In this document: piece after piece, positions 29,827 to 39,827 of the stretch
Layout: the number at the start of each line of letters is the position of its first letter
Numbering within the stretch: position 1 is the first letter of the stretch
NCBI RefSeq assembly: GCF_002335805.1
Contig: NZ_NISU01000001.1
Span: 566,079 to 630,078, forward strand
DNA: 64,000 nucleotides
Direction: 5' to 3'
Source: Bacillus sp. FJAT-45350
Lineage (GTDB): Bacteria > Bacillota > Bacilli > Bacillales > NISU01
The notes under the pieces: model-generated
The model's database searches: none
What the model was told of the DNA's origin: nothing
Seen by the model: the letters and a program-made list of their open reading frames with translations, nothing else
Position numbers and translations under genes: made by a program

Positions 29827-29906
29827 TGTTCCTTCTCAAAATAAAGTCTCGATGATGATAAATTGAATGAGTATTTAAGGAAAGCAATTAGGAGGTTTAG
29901 TTTCAT

Positions 29907-30377
29907 ATGAGCAAGAAAGCAACTGATATCACAGAAGAACTAGTATTACCAATATTAGAGGAACTGAATTTAGAGCTAGTTGATGTGGAGTTCAAAAAAG
30001 AAGGAAAAAATTGGTTTTTGCGAGTGTATATTGATAGCGAAACAGGTGTAGATATAGAGGATTGTGGAACTGTTAGTGAAAAATTAAGTGAAAAGCTTGA
30101 TGAGACAGATCCGATTGAACAAGCATATTTTTTAGAGGTTTCATCACCAGGTGCTGAACGACCATTGAAAAAAGAAAAAGATCTTTATAAATCGATTGGT
30201 AAGAATGTTTATGTCACTACATATGAGCAAATTGAAGGTGAAAAGGCCTTTGAAGGAAAACTTGCAGATTTTGATGGTGAAAAGCTAACTATACAAATTT
30301 TGATTAAAACTCGTACAAAAGAAATTGAAATTCCATACGACAAAATGGCAAGTGCTAGACTTGCTGTTGTCTTTTAA
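29907..30377 (+). CDS. rimP: Ribosome maturation factor RimP
   Basis: RimP helps 30S subunit maturation, acting near S12. The 156 residues show the two-domain family pattern: [48 protein letters not shown] in the N-terminal domain, [19 protein letters not shown] at the junction, and an SH3-like C-terminal domain. TTAGGAGG precedes the ATG. It heads the rimP-nusA-rnpM-ylxQ-infB cluster, standard for Firmicutes. Confidence 0.96.
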   Translation: MSKKATDITEELVLPILEELNLELVDVEFKKEGKNWFLRVYIDSETGVDIEDCGTVSEKLSEKLDETDPIEQAYFLEVSSPGAERPLKKEKDLYKSIGKNVYVTTYEQIEGEKAFEGKLADFDGEKLTIQILIKTRTKEIEIPYDKMASARLAVVF

Positions 30378-30400
30378 CTTGAAAGGGGGAGAAACATTCC

Positions 30401-31561
30401 ATGAATAGCGATTTTATGGATGCATTAATAACATTAGAAAGAGAAAAAGGTATTGACAAAGATGTCATTATCGAAGCGATTGAAGCAGCCCTTATATCTG
30501 GATATAAAAGAAACTTTAGCCAAGCACAGAACGTAAGAGTTGATATTAACCGTGAAAACGGAAGTATTCGAGTGTTTGCTAGAAAGACAGTTGTAGAAGA
30601 AGTGTTTGATGCACGTTTAGAAATCTCATTAGAGGATGCAAAAAACATGAATCCTAACTATGAGGTAGATGATGTTGTAGAAATTGAAGTAACACCTAAA
30701 GACTTCGGGCGTATTGCTGCTCAAACTGCTAAACAGGTTGTAACTCAACGTGTACGTGAAGCTGAAAGAGGGATTATTTACTCAGACTTCATTGACAGAG
30801 AAGAAGATATTATGACTGGTATTGTTCAAAGACAGGATAGTCGTTTCATTTATGTTGATTTAGGTAAAGTAGAAGCTCTTCTTCCATTAGGTGAACAAAT
30901 GCCAAATGAACAATATCATCATAATGATCGAATTAAAGCCTTTATTACAAAGGTAGAAAAGACGACAAAAGGGCCTCAAATACTTATTTCACGTAGTCAT
31001 CCTGGTTTATTAAAGCGTTTATTTGAACTTGAAGTTCCTGAAATTTATGAAGGTATTGTTGAGATTAAATCGGTAGCTCGTGAAGCTGGAGATCGTTCAA
31101 AAATTGCAGTCTATGCGGAAAACCCTGAGGTTGATCCTGTTGGTGCATGTGTTGGGCAAAAAGGGCAACGTGTGCAAGCAATTGTTAACGAACTTAAAGG
31201 TGAAAAGATTGACATTGTACGTTGGTCAGAAGACCCAGTGGAATACGTAGCAAATGCACTAAGTCCTTCGAAGGTAATTAAAGTAAATGTAAATGTAGAA
31301 GAGAAAATGACTCAAGTTATCGTTCCAGACTATCAATTATCACTAGCAATTGGTAAAAGAGGTCAAAATGCTCGCTTAGCTGCTAAGCTAACTGGTTGGA
31401 AGGTTGATATTAAGAGTGAGTCTGAAGCAGGAGAATTAGGATTACTTGATGCAAGTGAAGAGTTTAATGATGTTGTTCTTGATGAAGATACTTCAGGTGT
31501 TGAGGTAGAAGAGAATAGTGAAATGTCTGATGTAACTGAAGAAGAGCTAGAGCAATCGTAA
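30401..31561 (+). CDS. nusA: Transcription termination/antitermination factor NusA
   Basis: NusA binds RNA polymerase and nascent RNA and alters pausing and termination. The 386 residues hold an N-terminal polymerase-binding domain, an S1 domain (about 135-200; GIVQRQDSRFIYVDLGKVEALLP) and two KH domains (EVDPVGACVGQKGQRVQAIVNELKGEKIDIV and LAIGKRGQNARLAAKLTGWKVDIKS). The short acidic tail replaces the AR repeats of E. coli NusA, as usual in Firmicutes. AAAGGGGGAG precedes the ATG. Confidence 0.97.
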   Translation: MNSDFMDALITLEREKGIDKDVIIEAIEAALISGYKRNFSQAQNVRVDINRENGSIRVFARKTVVEEVFDARLEISLEDAKNMNPNYEVDDVVEIEVTPKDFGRIAAQTAKQVVTQRVREAERGIIYSDFIDREEDIMTGIVQRQDSRFIYVDLGKVEALLPLGEQMPNEQYHHNDRIKAFITKVEKTTKGPQILISRSHPGLLKRLFELEVPEIYEGIVEIKSVAREAGDRSKIAVYAENPEVDPVGACVGQKGQRVQAIVNELKGEKIDIVRWSEDPVEYVANALSPSKVIKVNVNVEEKMTQVIVPDYQLSLAIGKRGQNARLAAKLTGWKVDIKSESEAGELGLLDASEEFNDVVLDEDTSGVEVEENSEMSDVTEEELEQS

Positions 31562-31576
31562 GGGAGGTGGGGCAGT

Positions 31577-31852
31577 ATGAAGCAACGAAAAGTTCCACTT
31601 CGAAAATGTATTGTTACAAATGAAATGAAGCCCAAAAAAGAACTTATACGTGTAGTTCGTTCCCCTGAAGGAGAAGTTTCAATTGATCCTTCTGGTAAAA
31701 AAAATGGTCGTGGCGCTTACATAAGTAATAGTCAGGAATGTTTTGAATTGGCTAAGAAGAAAGATGTGTTATCAAGGCATCTGAATGTTAAAGTTAGCGA
31801 TGAAATATACGACCAACTTGAGGTAGCAAGAGCGAAGGTTGTTAAGAAATGA
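31577..31852 (+). CDS. rnpM: RnpM/YlxR, RNase P modulator (DUF448)
   Basis: This 91-residue YlxR-family RNA-binding protein is reported in B. subtilis to bind RNase P RNA and inhibit its activity. The family core is present: RKCIVTNEMKPKKELIRVVRSPEGEVSIDPSGKKNGRGAYISNSQECFELAKKK. The basic patches fit RNA binding. AGGGAGGTGG precedes the ATG, and the stop overlaps the ylxQ start (ATGA), so the two proteins are likely made in step. Confidence 0.93.
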   Translation: MKQRKVPLRKCIVTNEMKPKKELIRVVRSPEGEVSIDPSGKKNGRGAYISNSQECFELAKKKDVLSRHLNVKVSDEIYDQLEVARAKVVKK

Positions 31853-32151
31853 CTGAAAAATGGTATTCATTATTAGGATTAGCAGCTAGAGCCCGTCAGT
31901 TAATTTCAGGGGAAGAATTAGTTCTTAAAGATGTGAAGCGAAACAAAACAAAATTAGTCTTACTTTCTAATGATGCCTCAGAAGGTACAAAGAAGAAAGT
32001 AACTGACAAATGTACCTTCTATAAAGTTCCTTTACGTATAATAGGAACAAGAGAAGAACTAGGGCGAGCGATCGGTAAAGAAGAACGAGTTGTAGTAGGT
32101 GTAATCGATGCAGGCTTTGCTAAGAAGTTGATGACACTTATCGAACAATAG
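31849..32151 (+). CDS. ylxQ: YlxQ, L7Ae-family RNA-binding protein
   Basis: YlxQ is a small L7Ae/L30e-fold protein; homologues bind kink-turn RNA, though the natural target of YlxQ is uncertain. The 100 residues contain [44 protein letters not shown] and [23 protein letters not shown], typical for the fold. It overlaps rnpM by four bases and precedes infB by 16, so it belongs to the translation operon. Confidence 0.92.
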   Translation: MTEKWYSLLGLAARARQLISGEELVLKDVKRNKTKLVLLSNDASEGTKKKVTDKCTFYKVPLRIIGTREELGRAIGKEERVVVGVIDAGFAKKLMTLIEQ

Positions 32152-32167
32152 ACGTGGAGGTAAGTAT

Positions 32168-34321
32168 ATGCGGAAAATGCGAATATATGAATATGCCAAA
32201 GAGAAGAATTTACAAAGTAAAGATGTTATCGAGCGAGTCAAAGAACTAGGTGTTGATGTGTCAAATCACATGTCTGTTATAGATGAAGAAGTTATGACAA
32301 AGCTCGAAAAGGGTACAACTAATTCTACAGATAAAAAAGCTACTAACAATTCAACAGAGGCAAAACCACCAAAACAAAAAGAAAATAATAAACCAAAGAA
32401 TAATTACAATCAGGGAGCAGCGATGAAATCAAACAATCAAAAAATAAACCAAAAACCACAGTCTAAAGGTCAAAAGTCACAGAATCAAAGAAAACAGAAT
32501 AACCAAAGAGGTCAACAAACTCAACAAACTCAACAAACTCAACAGCCTAAGGCCCAACCAAAAGAGTTACCAAGCAAAATTACGTACTCTGGCTCTTTAA
32601 CAGTTGGTGAGTTGGCAGGGAAATTAAATAAAGAACCTTCCGAACTGATTAAAAAGCTATTGTTTTTAGGTGTGATGACAACAATTAATCAAGATTTAGA
32701 TAAAGATTCAATCGAATTAATTGCTGGCGATTATGGTGTAGAAGTGGAAGAAGAAATTATTATTGACGAAACAAATTTTGAAGAAATTATCGAAGAAGAT
32801 GATGACAAAGATTTAAAAGAAAGACCGCCGGTTGTCACAATTATGGGACACGTTGACCACGGGAAAACAACATTATTAGATTCTATTCGTCATACGAAAG
32901 TAACTGCTGGAGAAGCGGGTGGAATTACACAGCATATTGGTGCTTACCAAGTGGAAACTGATGGTAAGAAAGTTACATTCTTAGATACACCTGGGCATGC
33001 TGCCTTTACAACGATGCGTGCACGTGGAGCTCAAATTACAGACATTTGTATTTTAGTAGTTGCTGCAGATGATGGTGTAATGCCACAGACAAAAGAAGCA
33101 ATTGCCCATGCGAAAGCTGCGAAGGTTCCTATTATCGTAGCCGTTAACAAGGTTGATAAAGAAGCAGCAAATCCTGACCGTGTAATGCAGGAATTAACAG
33201 AATATGAATTAGTACCTGAAGCTTGGGGTGGAGACACTATCTTTGTACCAGTGTCAGCTTTAAATGGAACTGGAATTGATGAACTTTTAGAAATGGTATT
33301 ACTTGTATCTGAAGTTGAGGAACTTAAAGCAAATCCAGATAAATTAGCTCTTGGTACAGTTATTGAAGCTCAATTAGATAAAGGTCGTGGACCAGTTGCA
33401 ACCTTATTAGTTCAAGCTGGTACATTAAAAATAGGTGACCCTATTGTTGTAGGTAACACGTTTGGCCGTGTACGTGCAATGGTAAACGATTTAGGTAGAC
33501 GTGTTAAAGTTGTAGGACCTTCTACACCAGTTGAAGTAACTGGTTTAAATGATGTTCCACAAGCGGGTGACCAATTTAAAGCATTCCCAGATGAAAAAAC
33601 AGCTCGTTCTGTTGGTGAAACTCGAATGGTTCGTCAAAGAGAAGAGCAACTTAATGAGACATCGAGAGTTAGTCTTGATGATTTATTTAACAAAATTCAA
33701 CAAGGTGAAGTAAAAGAAATCAACGTTATTATTAAAGGTGACGTACAAGGTTCAGTAGAAGCTATGAAAGGCTCACTTGAAAAAATTGATGTTGAGGGTG
33801 TGAAAGTTAAAATTATTCACACCGGTGTTGGTGCCATTGCAGAATCAGATATTATTTTAGCATCAGCTTCTAACGCAATTGTTATTGGATTTAATGTTCG
33901 TCCTGATGTTAATGCGAAGCGTACAGCAGAGCAAGAGAAAGTAGACGTTCGATTACACAGAGTTATTTACAATGCGATTGATGAGATTGAAGCGGCAATG
34001 AACGGTATGCTTGACCCAGAATTTGAAGAGAAAGTTATTGGTCAATTAGAAGTACGTACAACGTTCAAAGTTTCAAAAGTTGGTACAATTGCTGGTTCAT
34101 ACGTAACGGAAGGGAAAGTTACACGTGACTCTACTGTTCGTTTAATCCGTGATGGTATTGTTATTTATGAAGGTGCAATCGATGCATTAAAACGATTCAA
34201 AGATGATGCTAAGGAAGTTGCAGCAGGTTATGAATGTGGAGTGACGTTAGAGAAGTTCAATGACATCAAAGAAGGAGACATCATTGAAGCCTACGTTATG
34301 GAGGAAATCAAACGTAAATGA
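32168..34321 (+). CDS. infB: Translation initiation factor IF-2
   Basis: IF-2 is the GTPase that brings initiator tRNA to the 30S subunit and promotes subunit joining. The 717 residues have an N-terminal IF2_N motif ([25 protein letters not shown]), a Gln/Asn/Lys-rich linker (about 55-135), a second IF2_N motif (about 143-190), the G domain (GHVDHGKT at 227-234, DTPGH, NKVDK) and C-terminal beta-barrel domains. An in-frame ATG at 32423 (residue 86) sits six bases after GGGAG and may start a shorter isoform. The stop overlaps ylxP. Confidence 0.97.
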   Translation: MRKMRIYEYAKEKNLQSKDVIERVKELGVDVSNHMSVIDEEVMTKLEKGTTNSTDKKATNNSTEAKPPKQKENNKPKNNYNQGAAMKSNNQKINQKPQSKGQKSQNQRKQNNQRGQQTQQTQQTQQPKAQPKELPSKITYSGSLTVGELAGKLNKEPSELIKKLLFLGVMTTINQDLDKDSIELIAGDYGVEVEEEIIIDETNFEEIIEEDDDKDLKERPPVVTIMGHVDHGKTTLLDSIRHTKVTAGEAGGITQHIGAYQVETDGKKVTFLDTPGHAAFTTMRARGAQITDICILVVAADDGVMPQTKEAIAHAKAAKVPIIVAVNKVDKEAANPDRVMQELTEYELVPEAWGGDTIFVPVSALNGTGIDELLEMVLLVSEVEELKANPDKLALGTVIEAQLDKGRGPVATLLVQAGTLKIGDPIVVGNTFGRVRAMVNDLGRRVKVVGPSTPVEVTGLNDVPQAGDQFKAFPDEKTARSVGETRMVRQREEQLNETSRVSLDDLFNKIQQGEVKEINVIIKGDVQGSVEAMKGSLEKIDVEGVKVKIIHTGVGAIAESDIILASASNAIVIGFNVRPDVNAKRTAEQEKVDVRLHRVIYNAIDEIEAAMNGMLDPEFEEKVIGQLEVRTTFKVSKVGTIAGSYVTEGKVTRDSTVRLIRDGIVIYEGAIDALKRFKDDAKEVAAGYECGVTLEKFNDIKEGDIIEAYVMEEIKRK
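32513..32545 (+). repeat. 9-base tandem repeat in infB coding (QQT)n
   Basis: Three exact copies of CAACAAACT (32513-32539) plus a partial fourth copy encode (Gln-Gln-Thr)3-Gln-Gln in the flexible linker of IF-2. The unit keeps the reading frame, so copy number may vary without harm. Confidence 0.85.
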
Positions 34322-34596
34322 TCGGAGCGGTCTATTGTGAATTATTGATTTATGATGCTAATTCTCTTAAGGAGAAACGGTCTGTTCTGAAGAGCATAAT
34401 TACGAAGCTGAAACAGCGCTATAATGTTTCCGTCGCTGAAATTAACCATCAAAATGTTTGGCAACGTTCCGAAATCGCTATTGTAACAGTTTCTACTGAT
34501 AAAGCAGTGGCAGAGAAGGAACTTCAACGAGCATTAGCACTTATAGATGGAGTGACAGAGCTAGAACGAACAGTAACGAATTATGAATGGTTATAA
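34318..34596 (+). CDS. ylxP: YlxP, DUF503 family
   Basis: YlxP is a conserved 92-residue protein of the DUF503 family encoded between infB and rbfA in Firmicutes; its function is poorly defined, and a link to ribosome assembly is suggested mainly by its neighbours. Family features seen: [51 protein letters not shown]. The fold is expected to be a ferredoxin-like alpha/beta sandwich. Its ATG overlaps the infB stop (ATGA), which implies coupled translation. Confidence 0.92.
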   Translation: MIGAVYCELLIYDANSLKEKRSVLKSIITKLKQRYNVSVAEINHQNVWQRSEIAIVTVSTDKAVAEKELQRALALIDGVTELERTVTNYEWL

Positions 34597-34694
34597 GTGA
34601 AATCCATTTACTTACAAATTATAAATCTAAAGTTCATAGCATTTCTTTCAATTTACTAGTAACTTAAGCACTGCAACAAGGTGAGGTGTAGATA

Positions 34695-35054
34695 ATGAGT
34701 AATGTTCGTGCAAACCGTGTTGGTGAGCAAATGAAAAAAGAGTTAAGTGACATTATCATGCGTGAAATAAAAGACCCACGAGTTAAATTTGTCACAGTCA
34801 CTGGGGTTGATGTAACAGGTGATTTACAGCAAGCAAAAGTATATATTACTGTTTTAGGTAACGATGAAGAGAAAGAAGAAACGTTAAAAGGTTTATCTAA
34901 AGCAACAGGTTTCATCCGTTCTGAAATTGGTAAAAGAATACGATTACGAAAAACACCGGAAATATTCTTTGAATTTGACCAATCTATAGAATATGGGAAT
35001 CGAATTGACACTTTGATTGCTGATTTAAATAGACAATCAAAAGATAAAGAATAA
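34695..35054 (+). CDS. rbfA: 30S ribosome-binding factor RbfA
   Basis: RbfA assists late 30S assembly and processing of the 16S rRNA 5' end. The 119 residues include [51 protein letters not shown] and [37 protein letters not shown], a KH-like fold signature. AAGGTGAGG precedes the ATG. A 98-base gap separates it from ylxP. A hairpin (35061-35094) follows the stop. Confidence 0.96.
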   Translation: MSNVRANRVGEQMKKELSDIIMREIKDPRVKFVTVTGVDVTGDLQQAKVYITVLGNDEEKEETLKGLSKATGFIRSEIGKRIRLRKTPEIFFEFDQSIEYGNRIDTLIADLNRQSKDKE

Positions 35055-35060
35055 CGAATG

Positions 35061-35094
35061 AAGGATAGATAGGGGGGTACTCTTGTCTATCCTT
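35061..35094 (+). terminator. Hairpin between rbfA and truB
   Basis: AAGGATAGA (35061-35069) pairs with TCTATCCTT (35086-35094) around a 16-base loop. There is no real T-run after it, so termination is doubtful; it may be a stability or processing element. Confidence 0.4.
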
Positions 35095-35141
35095 TATCTA
35101 TGGGGTAAATTATTACAGTAAACTGTTTACGGGGTGAGAAT

Positions 35142-36056
35142 ATGAATGTTACAGGAATACTCCCATTAATTAAGCCAAAAGGAATGACATCTCATGATTG
35201 TGTCTTTCGACTAAGGAAACTTTTCAATACTAAGAAAGTAGGACATACAGGTACACTTGATCCAGACGTAACAGGCGTACTTCCAATTTGCTTTGGTAGA
35301 GCAACGAAAATTGCTGAATATATGACTGATTATCCAAAAACATATATAGGTGAAGTAACATTAGGTTTTGCAACGACTACTGAGGATTCTAGTGGGGAAG
35401 TTGTAGAAGAAAGAAAAGTTGATACAGAAATTCCGTATTCAAAAGTACAATCTGTTATTGATGAATTTAAAGGGGAGATTATTCAAATCCCTCCTATGTA
35501 TTCAGCTGTAAAAGTCAATGGGAAGCGACTATACCAATATGCTCGTGAAGGGAAAGAGGTTGAGCGTCCTCAAAGGAAGGTTACCATTCATAATTTAACT
35601 TTACTATCTAATAAGCTTAACTACTCGAATGATAATGCTTCTTTTTCTTTTGAAGTCCATTGTAGTAAAGGTACGTACGTTCGTACTCTTGCTGTTGATA
35701 TCGGAAAAAAATTAGGTTTTCCTGCCCATATGTCAGACTTAAAACGAATCGCATCTGGCCCCTTTACAATAGATGAATGTTTTACATTTGAAGAAATCGA
35801 ACAAGCATTGGAAAACGGTAAAGAAAAGGAATTATTATTAACAATTGAAGAAGCTGTTAGTCACTTCGAAAAAGTTACAGTTTCGAGAGAGCTAGAAGAA
35901 AAAATCAAGAATGGCGCTGTATTGCCATTAATTAAAGGCATAGAAGAATCTCGTTTTTCTGTTTATAATGAAGAAGGAGTTTGTATTGCTATTTATATAA
36001 AGCATCCGACAAAAGAAGGACTAATGAAACCGGAAAAAATGCTACAAATAGAGTAA
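35142..36056 (+). CDS. truB: tRNA pseudouridine-55 synthase TruB
   Basis: TruB converts U55 of the tRNA T-loop to pseudouridine. The 304 residues carry the catalytic aspartate D40 in KKVGHTGTLDPDVTGVLPICFGRATKIAEY, the substrate-loop segment IPPMYSAVKVNGKRLYQYAREGKEVERPQR, and a C-terminal PUA-like part. GGGGTGAG precedes the ATG. It lies between rbfA and ribF as in B. subtilis. Confidence 0.97.
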   Translation: MNVTGILPLIKPKGMTSHDCVFRLRKLFNTKKVGHTGTLDPDVTGVLPICFGRATKIAEYMTDYPKTYIGEVTLGFATTTEDSSGEVVEERKVDTEIPYSKVQSVIDEFKGEIIQIPPMYSAVKVNGKRLYQYAREGKEVERPQRKVTIHNLTLLSNKLNYSNDNASFSFEVHCSKGTYVRTLAVDIGKKLGFPAHMSDLKRIASGPFTIDECFTFEEIEQALENGKEKELLLTIEEAVSHFEKVTVSRELEEKIKNGAVLPLIKGIEESRFSVYNEEGVCIAIYIKHPTKEGLMKPEKMLQIE

Positions 36057-36091
36057 AATTGTACCAACTATGAATCGAGAAGGTGATAACG

Positions 36092-37048
36092 ATGGAAACG
36101 ATTTATTTATCACACCCACTACAACTACACGATGAACAAATTAAAGAAAATGTCATGGCACTTGGCTATTTTGATGGTGTTCATATAGGTCATCAGCAAG
36201 TTATTAAAACAGCGATGGATATTGCCAAAGGGAAAAATATCCTTTGCTCAGTTATGACCTTTTCACCTCATCCTCGTGAAGTCCTTGTTAGAGACTGTCC
36301 TAAGCCGATGAACTATATCACACCTATAAGCGAAAAGAAAAATGTGATTGAAGAATTGGGCGTTGATAAACTATATATTGTTCAGTTTGATTTACCCTTT
36401 TCAAAGCTTACACCTCAGCAGTTTATTGATGATTATATTATTAAGCTTCATGTAAAGCATGTTGTTGCTGGTTTTGACTACACATATGGTTCATTAGGGA
36501 AAGGAACGATGGAGACAATCTCCTTTCATTCTAGAGGTGAGTTTGAGCATACCACGGTAGATAAAATTCAATATGCCCAGGAGAAAATTAGTTCCACTCT
36601 TATTAGAGAATTACTTTTAGAGGGGAAAGTTGAAGAGATTGAACAATATTTGGGTAGAGAGTATCGAATTGAAGGTATCGTAGTTGATGGGGAAAAGCGA
36701 GGGCGCACTATAGGATTCCCTACAGCTAATATACAATTACAGGAGAGATATATTGTACCGAAAGCAGGAGTTTATGCTGTTCAAATGTATATTGACAACG
36801 TAGCATATGATGCTGTTTGTAATATTGGTTTCAAGCCTACTTTTCATAATCAGTTGTTGGAGCCAACTATTGAAGTACATATCATTAACTTTAATGATGA
36901 TATATATGGTAAAAAAATAACTGTAGTATGGAATAAATTCATTCGTAGTGAGCAAAAGTTTTCCTCAGTTGATCAACTAATTGAACAAATAGAAAAGGAT
37001 AAACAAGAGGCGATAGATTTTTTTCAAATGCCTCTTGAAAAAGACTAA
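36092..37048 (+). CDS. ribF: Bifunctional riboflavin kinase / FAD synthetase
   Basis: The enzyme phosphorylates riboflavin to FMN and adenylates FMN to FAD. The ATG at 36092 lies six bases after GAGAAGGTG; GTG at 36083 is inside that site. The 318 residues have an N-terminal nucleotidyltransferase domain (ALGYFDGVHIGHQQVI; later SSTLIRELLLEGKVEEIEQYLGREY) and a C-terminal riboflavin kinase domain (GEKRGRTIGFPTANIQ, AVCNIGFKPTF, EVHIINFNDDIYGKKI). B. subtilis calls it ribC. Confidence 0.96.
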   Translation: METIYLSHPLQLHDEQIKENVMALGYFDGVHIGHQQVIKTAMDIAKGKNILCSVMTFSPHPREVLVRDCPKPMNYITPISEKKNVIEELGVDKLYIVQFDLPFSKLTPQQFIDDYIIKLHVKHVVAGFDYTYGSLGKGTMETISFHSRGEFEHTTVDKIQYAQEKISSTLIRELLLEGKVEEIEQYLGREYRIEGIVVDGEKRGRTIGFPTANIQLQERYIVPKAGVYAVQMYIDNVAYDAVCNIGFKPTFHNQLLEPTIEVHIINFNDDIYGKKITVVWNKFIRSEQKFSSVDQLIEQIEKDKQEAIDFFQMPLEKD

Positions 37049-37070
37049 AAAGATAATATTTGCCCATTCC

Positions 37071-37099
37071 TTGCAATTTGAATAAAAAGGATGTATTAT
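37071..37099 (+). promoter_or_regulatory. Likely SigA promoter of rpsO
   Basis: TTGCAA (37071-37076) and TATTAT (37094-37099) are 17 bases apart with TG just before the -10. The sequence GCCCATTCCTTGCA covering the -35 is shared exactly with the rimP promoter region. Confidence 0.65.
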
Positions 37100-37127
37100 T
37101 AGGTTTGTACTTATGTACAGAGCCGTT

Positions 37128-37160
37128 CCTTGGCAAATCGAGTCACCGACGTTTGCTAGG
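37128..37160 (+). promoter_or_regulatory. Structured rpsO leader, possible S15 autoregulatory site
   Basis: CCT plus GCAAA (37128-37137) pairs with TTTGC plus AGG (37152-37160) across a small internal loop, with a TCG/CGA inner stem. S15 controls its own mRNA in several bacteria through varied leader folds; whether this one binds S15 is inference. Confidence 0.4.
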
Positions 37161-37194
37161 TAATTGGCGATTATATTTTAAGGAGGTGAACAGG

Positions 37195-37464
37195 ATGGCA
37201 TTAACTCAAGAACGCAAAAACGAACTTATTTCTGAATTCAGAACTCATGATACTGATACTGGATCTCCAGAAGTACAGGTAGCTATCCTTACAGAGCAAA
37301 TCAACACTCTAAATGAGCATTTACGTACTCATAAGAAGGATCATCACTCTCGTCGTGGTCTTTTGAAAATGGTAGGTCAACGTCGTAACTTATTAACGTA
37401 CTTACGTAATAACGACGTAACTCGTTACCGTAACTTAGTTGACAAACTAGGCTTACGTCGATAA
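37195..37464 (+). CDS. rpsO: 30S ribosomal protein S15
   Basis: S15 binds 16S rRNA early in 30S assembly. The ATG at 37195 follows AAGGAGGTG; upstream in-frame codons belong to the leader. The 89 residues are standard: [70 protein letters not shown]. It has its own promoter and a strong terminator, so it can be expressed independently of pnp, which follows as in most bacteria. Confidence 0.98.
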   Translation: MALTQERKNELISEFRTHDTDTGSPEVQVAILTEQINTLNEHLRTHKKDHHSRRGLLKMVGQRRNLLTYLRNNDVTRYRNLVDKLGLRR

Positions 37465-37474
37465 TGGTAAGAGG

Positions 37475-37500
37475 AAAAGCGGGAATAGTCCCGCTTTTTT
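37475..37500 (+). terminator. Rho-independent terminator after rpsO
   Basis: A perfect 10-bp stem, AAAAGCGGGA/TCCCGCTTTT (37475-37484 with 37489-37498), with a four-base loop is followed by more Ts. Confidence 0.92.
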
Positions 37501-37507
37501 CTTAGCA

Positions 37508-37536
37508 AAAAAATGAGGAAAAAATTCTCATTTTTT
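37508..37536 (+). terminator. Second hairpin terminator after rpsO
   Basis: AAAAAATGAG (37508-37517) pairs perfectly with CTCATTTTTT (37527-37536). With A- and T-runs on both sides it could act in either direction. It stands in tandem with the preceding terminator. Confidence 0.75.
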
Positions 37537-37631
37537 ATAAAAGAAATCAATTTTTCTTTTAATTTGATTATAAATAGGTAATAATAATATTAAATTGTAT
37601 AACTATGTATACGAGAGGAGCACTCTTCTTT

Positions 37632-39728
37632 ATGGAACAAGAAAAGCAAATTTTTAGTACTGATTGGGCTGGACGGACGTTAACCGTTGAAACTGGTCAG
37701 CTAGCTAAGCAAGCAAATGGTGCAGTATTAGTTCGCTATGGCGATACAGCTGTACTCTCTACTGTAACCGCATCGAAATCTCCAAAGGACTTAAATTTCT
37801 TCCCATTAACAGTTAACTACGAAGAAAGACTTTATGCAGCAGGAAAAATTCCTGGTGGTTTTATTAAACGTGAAGGTAGACCTAGTGAAACAGCAGTTTT
37901 GACTAGTCGTTTAATTGACCGTCCACTTCGTCCTCTATTTCCAGATGGTTTTCGTAATGAAGTACAAGTTATTAGTATTGTAATGAGTGTAGACCAAAAT
38001 TGTTCTTCAGAAATGGCGGCAATGGTTGGTTCATCAATTGCATTAAGTATTTCTGATATTCCTTTTGATGGTCCTATTGCTGGTGTCACAGTTGGACGTA
38101 TTAATAACGAATTTTTAATTAACCCGACAACTGAACAACTAGAAGAAAGTGATATTAACTTAGTAGTTGCAGGTACAAAAGAAGCCATTAACATGGTTGA
38201 AGCAGGGGCTGACCAAGTTTCTGAAGAAGTTATGTTAGAAGCGATTATGTTTGGTCATGAAGAAATTAAGCGTTTAGTTGCTTTCCAAGAAGAAATTCAA
38301 GCAGCTGTTGGCAAAGAGAAAATGGAAGTTCAGTTAAAGCAGATTGATCAAGATCTAGAAGCGAGAGTTCGTGAGCTTTCAGAAGCTGACCTAAAGCAAG
38401 CTGTACAAGTTGTAGAGAAGCATGCTAGACAAGCTGCAATTGATGCTGTAATTGAAAAGTCAGTTGAACATTTTGAAGATGACGAAGATGTCAAGCTTGA
38501 TGTAGTAAAAGAAATTCTACATAAGGTTATTAAAGAGGAAGTTAGAAGACTGATTACGAAAGAGAAAGTTCGCCCAGATGGACGAGCAATCGATGAAATT
38601 CGTTCGTTAGATTCACAAGTAAAACTGTTACCACGTACTCATGGTTCTGGATTATTTACTCGTGGACAAACACAAGCACTTAGTATTTGTACATTAGGTG
38701 CTCTAGGAGACGTTCAGATTCTTGATGGCCTAGGAATTGAAGAATCCAAGCGTTTCATGCATCATTATAACTTTCCGTTATTTAGTGTTGGTGAAACTGG
38801 CCCTATTCGTGGCCCAGGTCGTCGTGAAATCGGACATGGTGCACTTGGTGAGAGAGCATTAGAACCAATTATTCCAAGTGAAGACTCTTTCCCTTACACA
38901 ATTCGTTTGGTGTCTGAAGTATTAGAATCAAATGGCTCTACATCTCAGGCTAGTATTTGTGCAAGCACATTAGCGATGATGGATGCTGGAGTTCCAATTA
39001 AAGCACCTGTAGCGGGTATTGCAATGGGACTAGTAAAGCAAGATGAGTATGTAACTGTTCTTACTGATATTCAAGGAATGGAAGATGCTCTAGGGGATAT
39101 GGACTTTAAAGTAGCTGGTACGAAAGATGGTATTACGGCACTTCAAATGGACATTAAAATTTCTGGAATTAACAGAGAAATATTGGTGGAAGCATTAGAG
39201 CAAGCAAAGCGTGGAAGAATGATTATTCTTGATAACATGCTAAAATCAATTGGAGAATTCCGTCCTGAGCTCTCTACTTATGCACCAAAGATTCTTACAA
39301 TGAAAATTAAAGCTGACAAAATTCGTGATGTCATTGGACCAAGTGGTAAAATGATTAATAAGATCATTGAAGACACTGGTGTGAAAATTGACATTGAACA
39401 AGATGGTACGATTTATATCTCTTCTGTCGATAATGAAATGAATCTAAAAGCAAAAGGAATCATTGAAGATATTGTCCGAGAAGTAGAGGTTGGTCAAACT
39501 TATCTTGGTAAAGTCAAACGAGTTGAAAAATTTGGGGCATTCGTAGAAATCTTTAAAGGAAAAGACGGATTAGTTCATATTTCTCAGCTTGCTGAAGAAC
39601 GTGTGGAGAAGGTTGAAGACGTTGTGAAAATTGGTGATGAAATTTTAGTGAAAGTAACTGAAGTTGATAATCAAGGAAGAGTAAACCTTTCACGTAAGGC
39701 TGTTTTAAAGGAACAAAAAGAAAGTTAA
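37632..39728 (+). CDS. pnp: Polyribonucleotide nucleotidyltransferase (PNPase)
   Basis: PNPase is a phosphorolytic 3'-5' exoribonuclease in mRNA decay. I choose ATG at 37632 ([32 protein letters not shown]), with GAGAGGAG upstream; ATG at 37605 would add nine residues that overlap that site. The 698 residues contain two RNase PH-like domains separated by a helical domain. The second holds [10 protein letters not shown] and [20 protein letters not shown] domain ([30 protein letters not shown]) and an S1 domain ([31 protein letters not shown]) follow. Confidence 0.97.
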   Translation: MEQEKQIFSTDWAGRTLTVETGQLAKQANGAVLVRYGDTAVLSTVTASKSPKDLNFFPLTVNYEERLYAAGKIPGGFIKREGRPSETAVLTSRLIDRPLRPLFPDGFRNEVQVISIVMSVDQNCSSEMAAMVGSSIALSISDIPFDGPIAGVTVGRINNEFLINPTTEQLEESDINLVVAGTKEAINMVEAGADQVSEEVMLEAIMFGHEEIKRLVAFQEEIQAAVGKEKMEVQLKQIDQDLEARVRELSEADLKQAVQVVEKHARQAAIDAVIEKSVEHFEDDEDVKLDVVKEILHKVIKEEVRRLITKEKVRPDGRAIDEIRSLDSQVKLLPRTHGSGLFTRGQTQALSICTLGALGDVQILDGLGIEESKRFMHHYNFPLFSVGETGPIRGPGRREIGHGALGERALEPIIPSEDSFPYTIRLVSEVLESNGSTSQASICASTLAMMDAGVPIKAPVAGIAMGLVKQDEYVTVLTDIQGMEDALGDMDFKVAGTKDGITALQMDIKISGINREILVEALEQAKRGRMIILDNMLKSIGEFRPELSTYAPKILTMKIKADKIRDVIGPSGKMINKIIEDTGVKIDIEQDGTIYISSVDNEMNLKAKGIIEDIVREVEVGQTYLGKVKRVEKFGAFVEIFKGKDGLVHISQLAEERVEKVEDVVKIGDEILVKVTEVDNQGRVNLSRKAVLKEQKES

Positions 39729-39733
39729 CAGTA

Positions 39734-39764
39734 AGAGGCTGGAGCTTAGCCAGTCTCTTTTTTT
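39734..39764 (+). terminator. Rho-independent terminator after pnp
   Basis: AGAGGCTGG (39734-39742) pairs with CCAGTCTCT (39750-39758) with one G-U pair; seven Ts end the structure. Confidence 0.9.
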
Positions 39765-39827
39765 ACATCTCTTCGTTCTAACCTGTCCTATTATCGCATA
39801 TTGTGATAGTACGAGGAGGTAGGAATC

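Larger units (their letters stand above)
29605..29906 (+). other. polC-rimP intergenic region: promoters and a hairpin, no gene
   Basis: I see no coding sequence in these 302 bases. They hold two candidate SigA promoters (29676-29704 and 29799-29826) and a strong hairpin at 29737-29760, which lies in the leader of the first. The layout suggests a regulated start of the rimP-nusA-infB operon. Confidence 0.7.
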
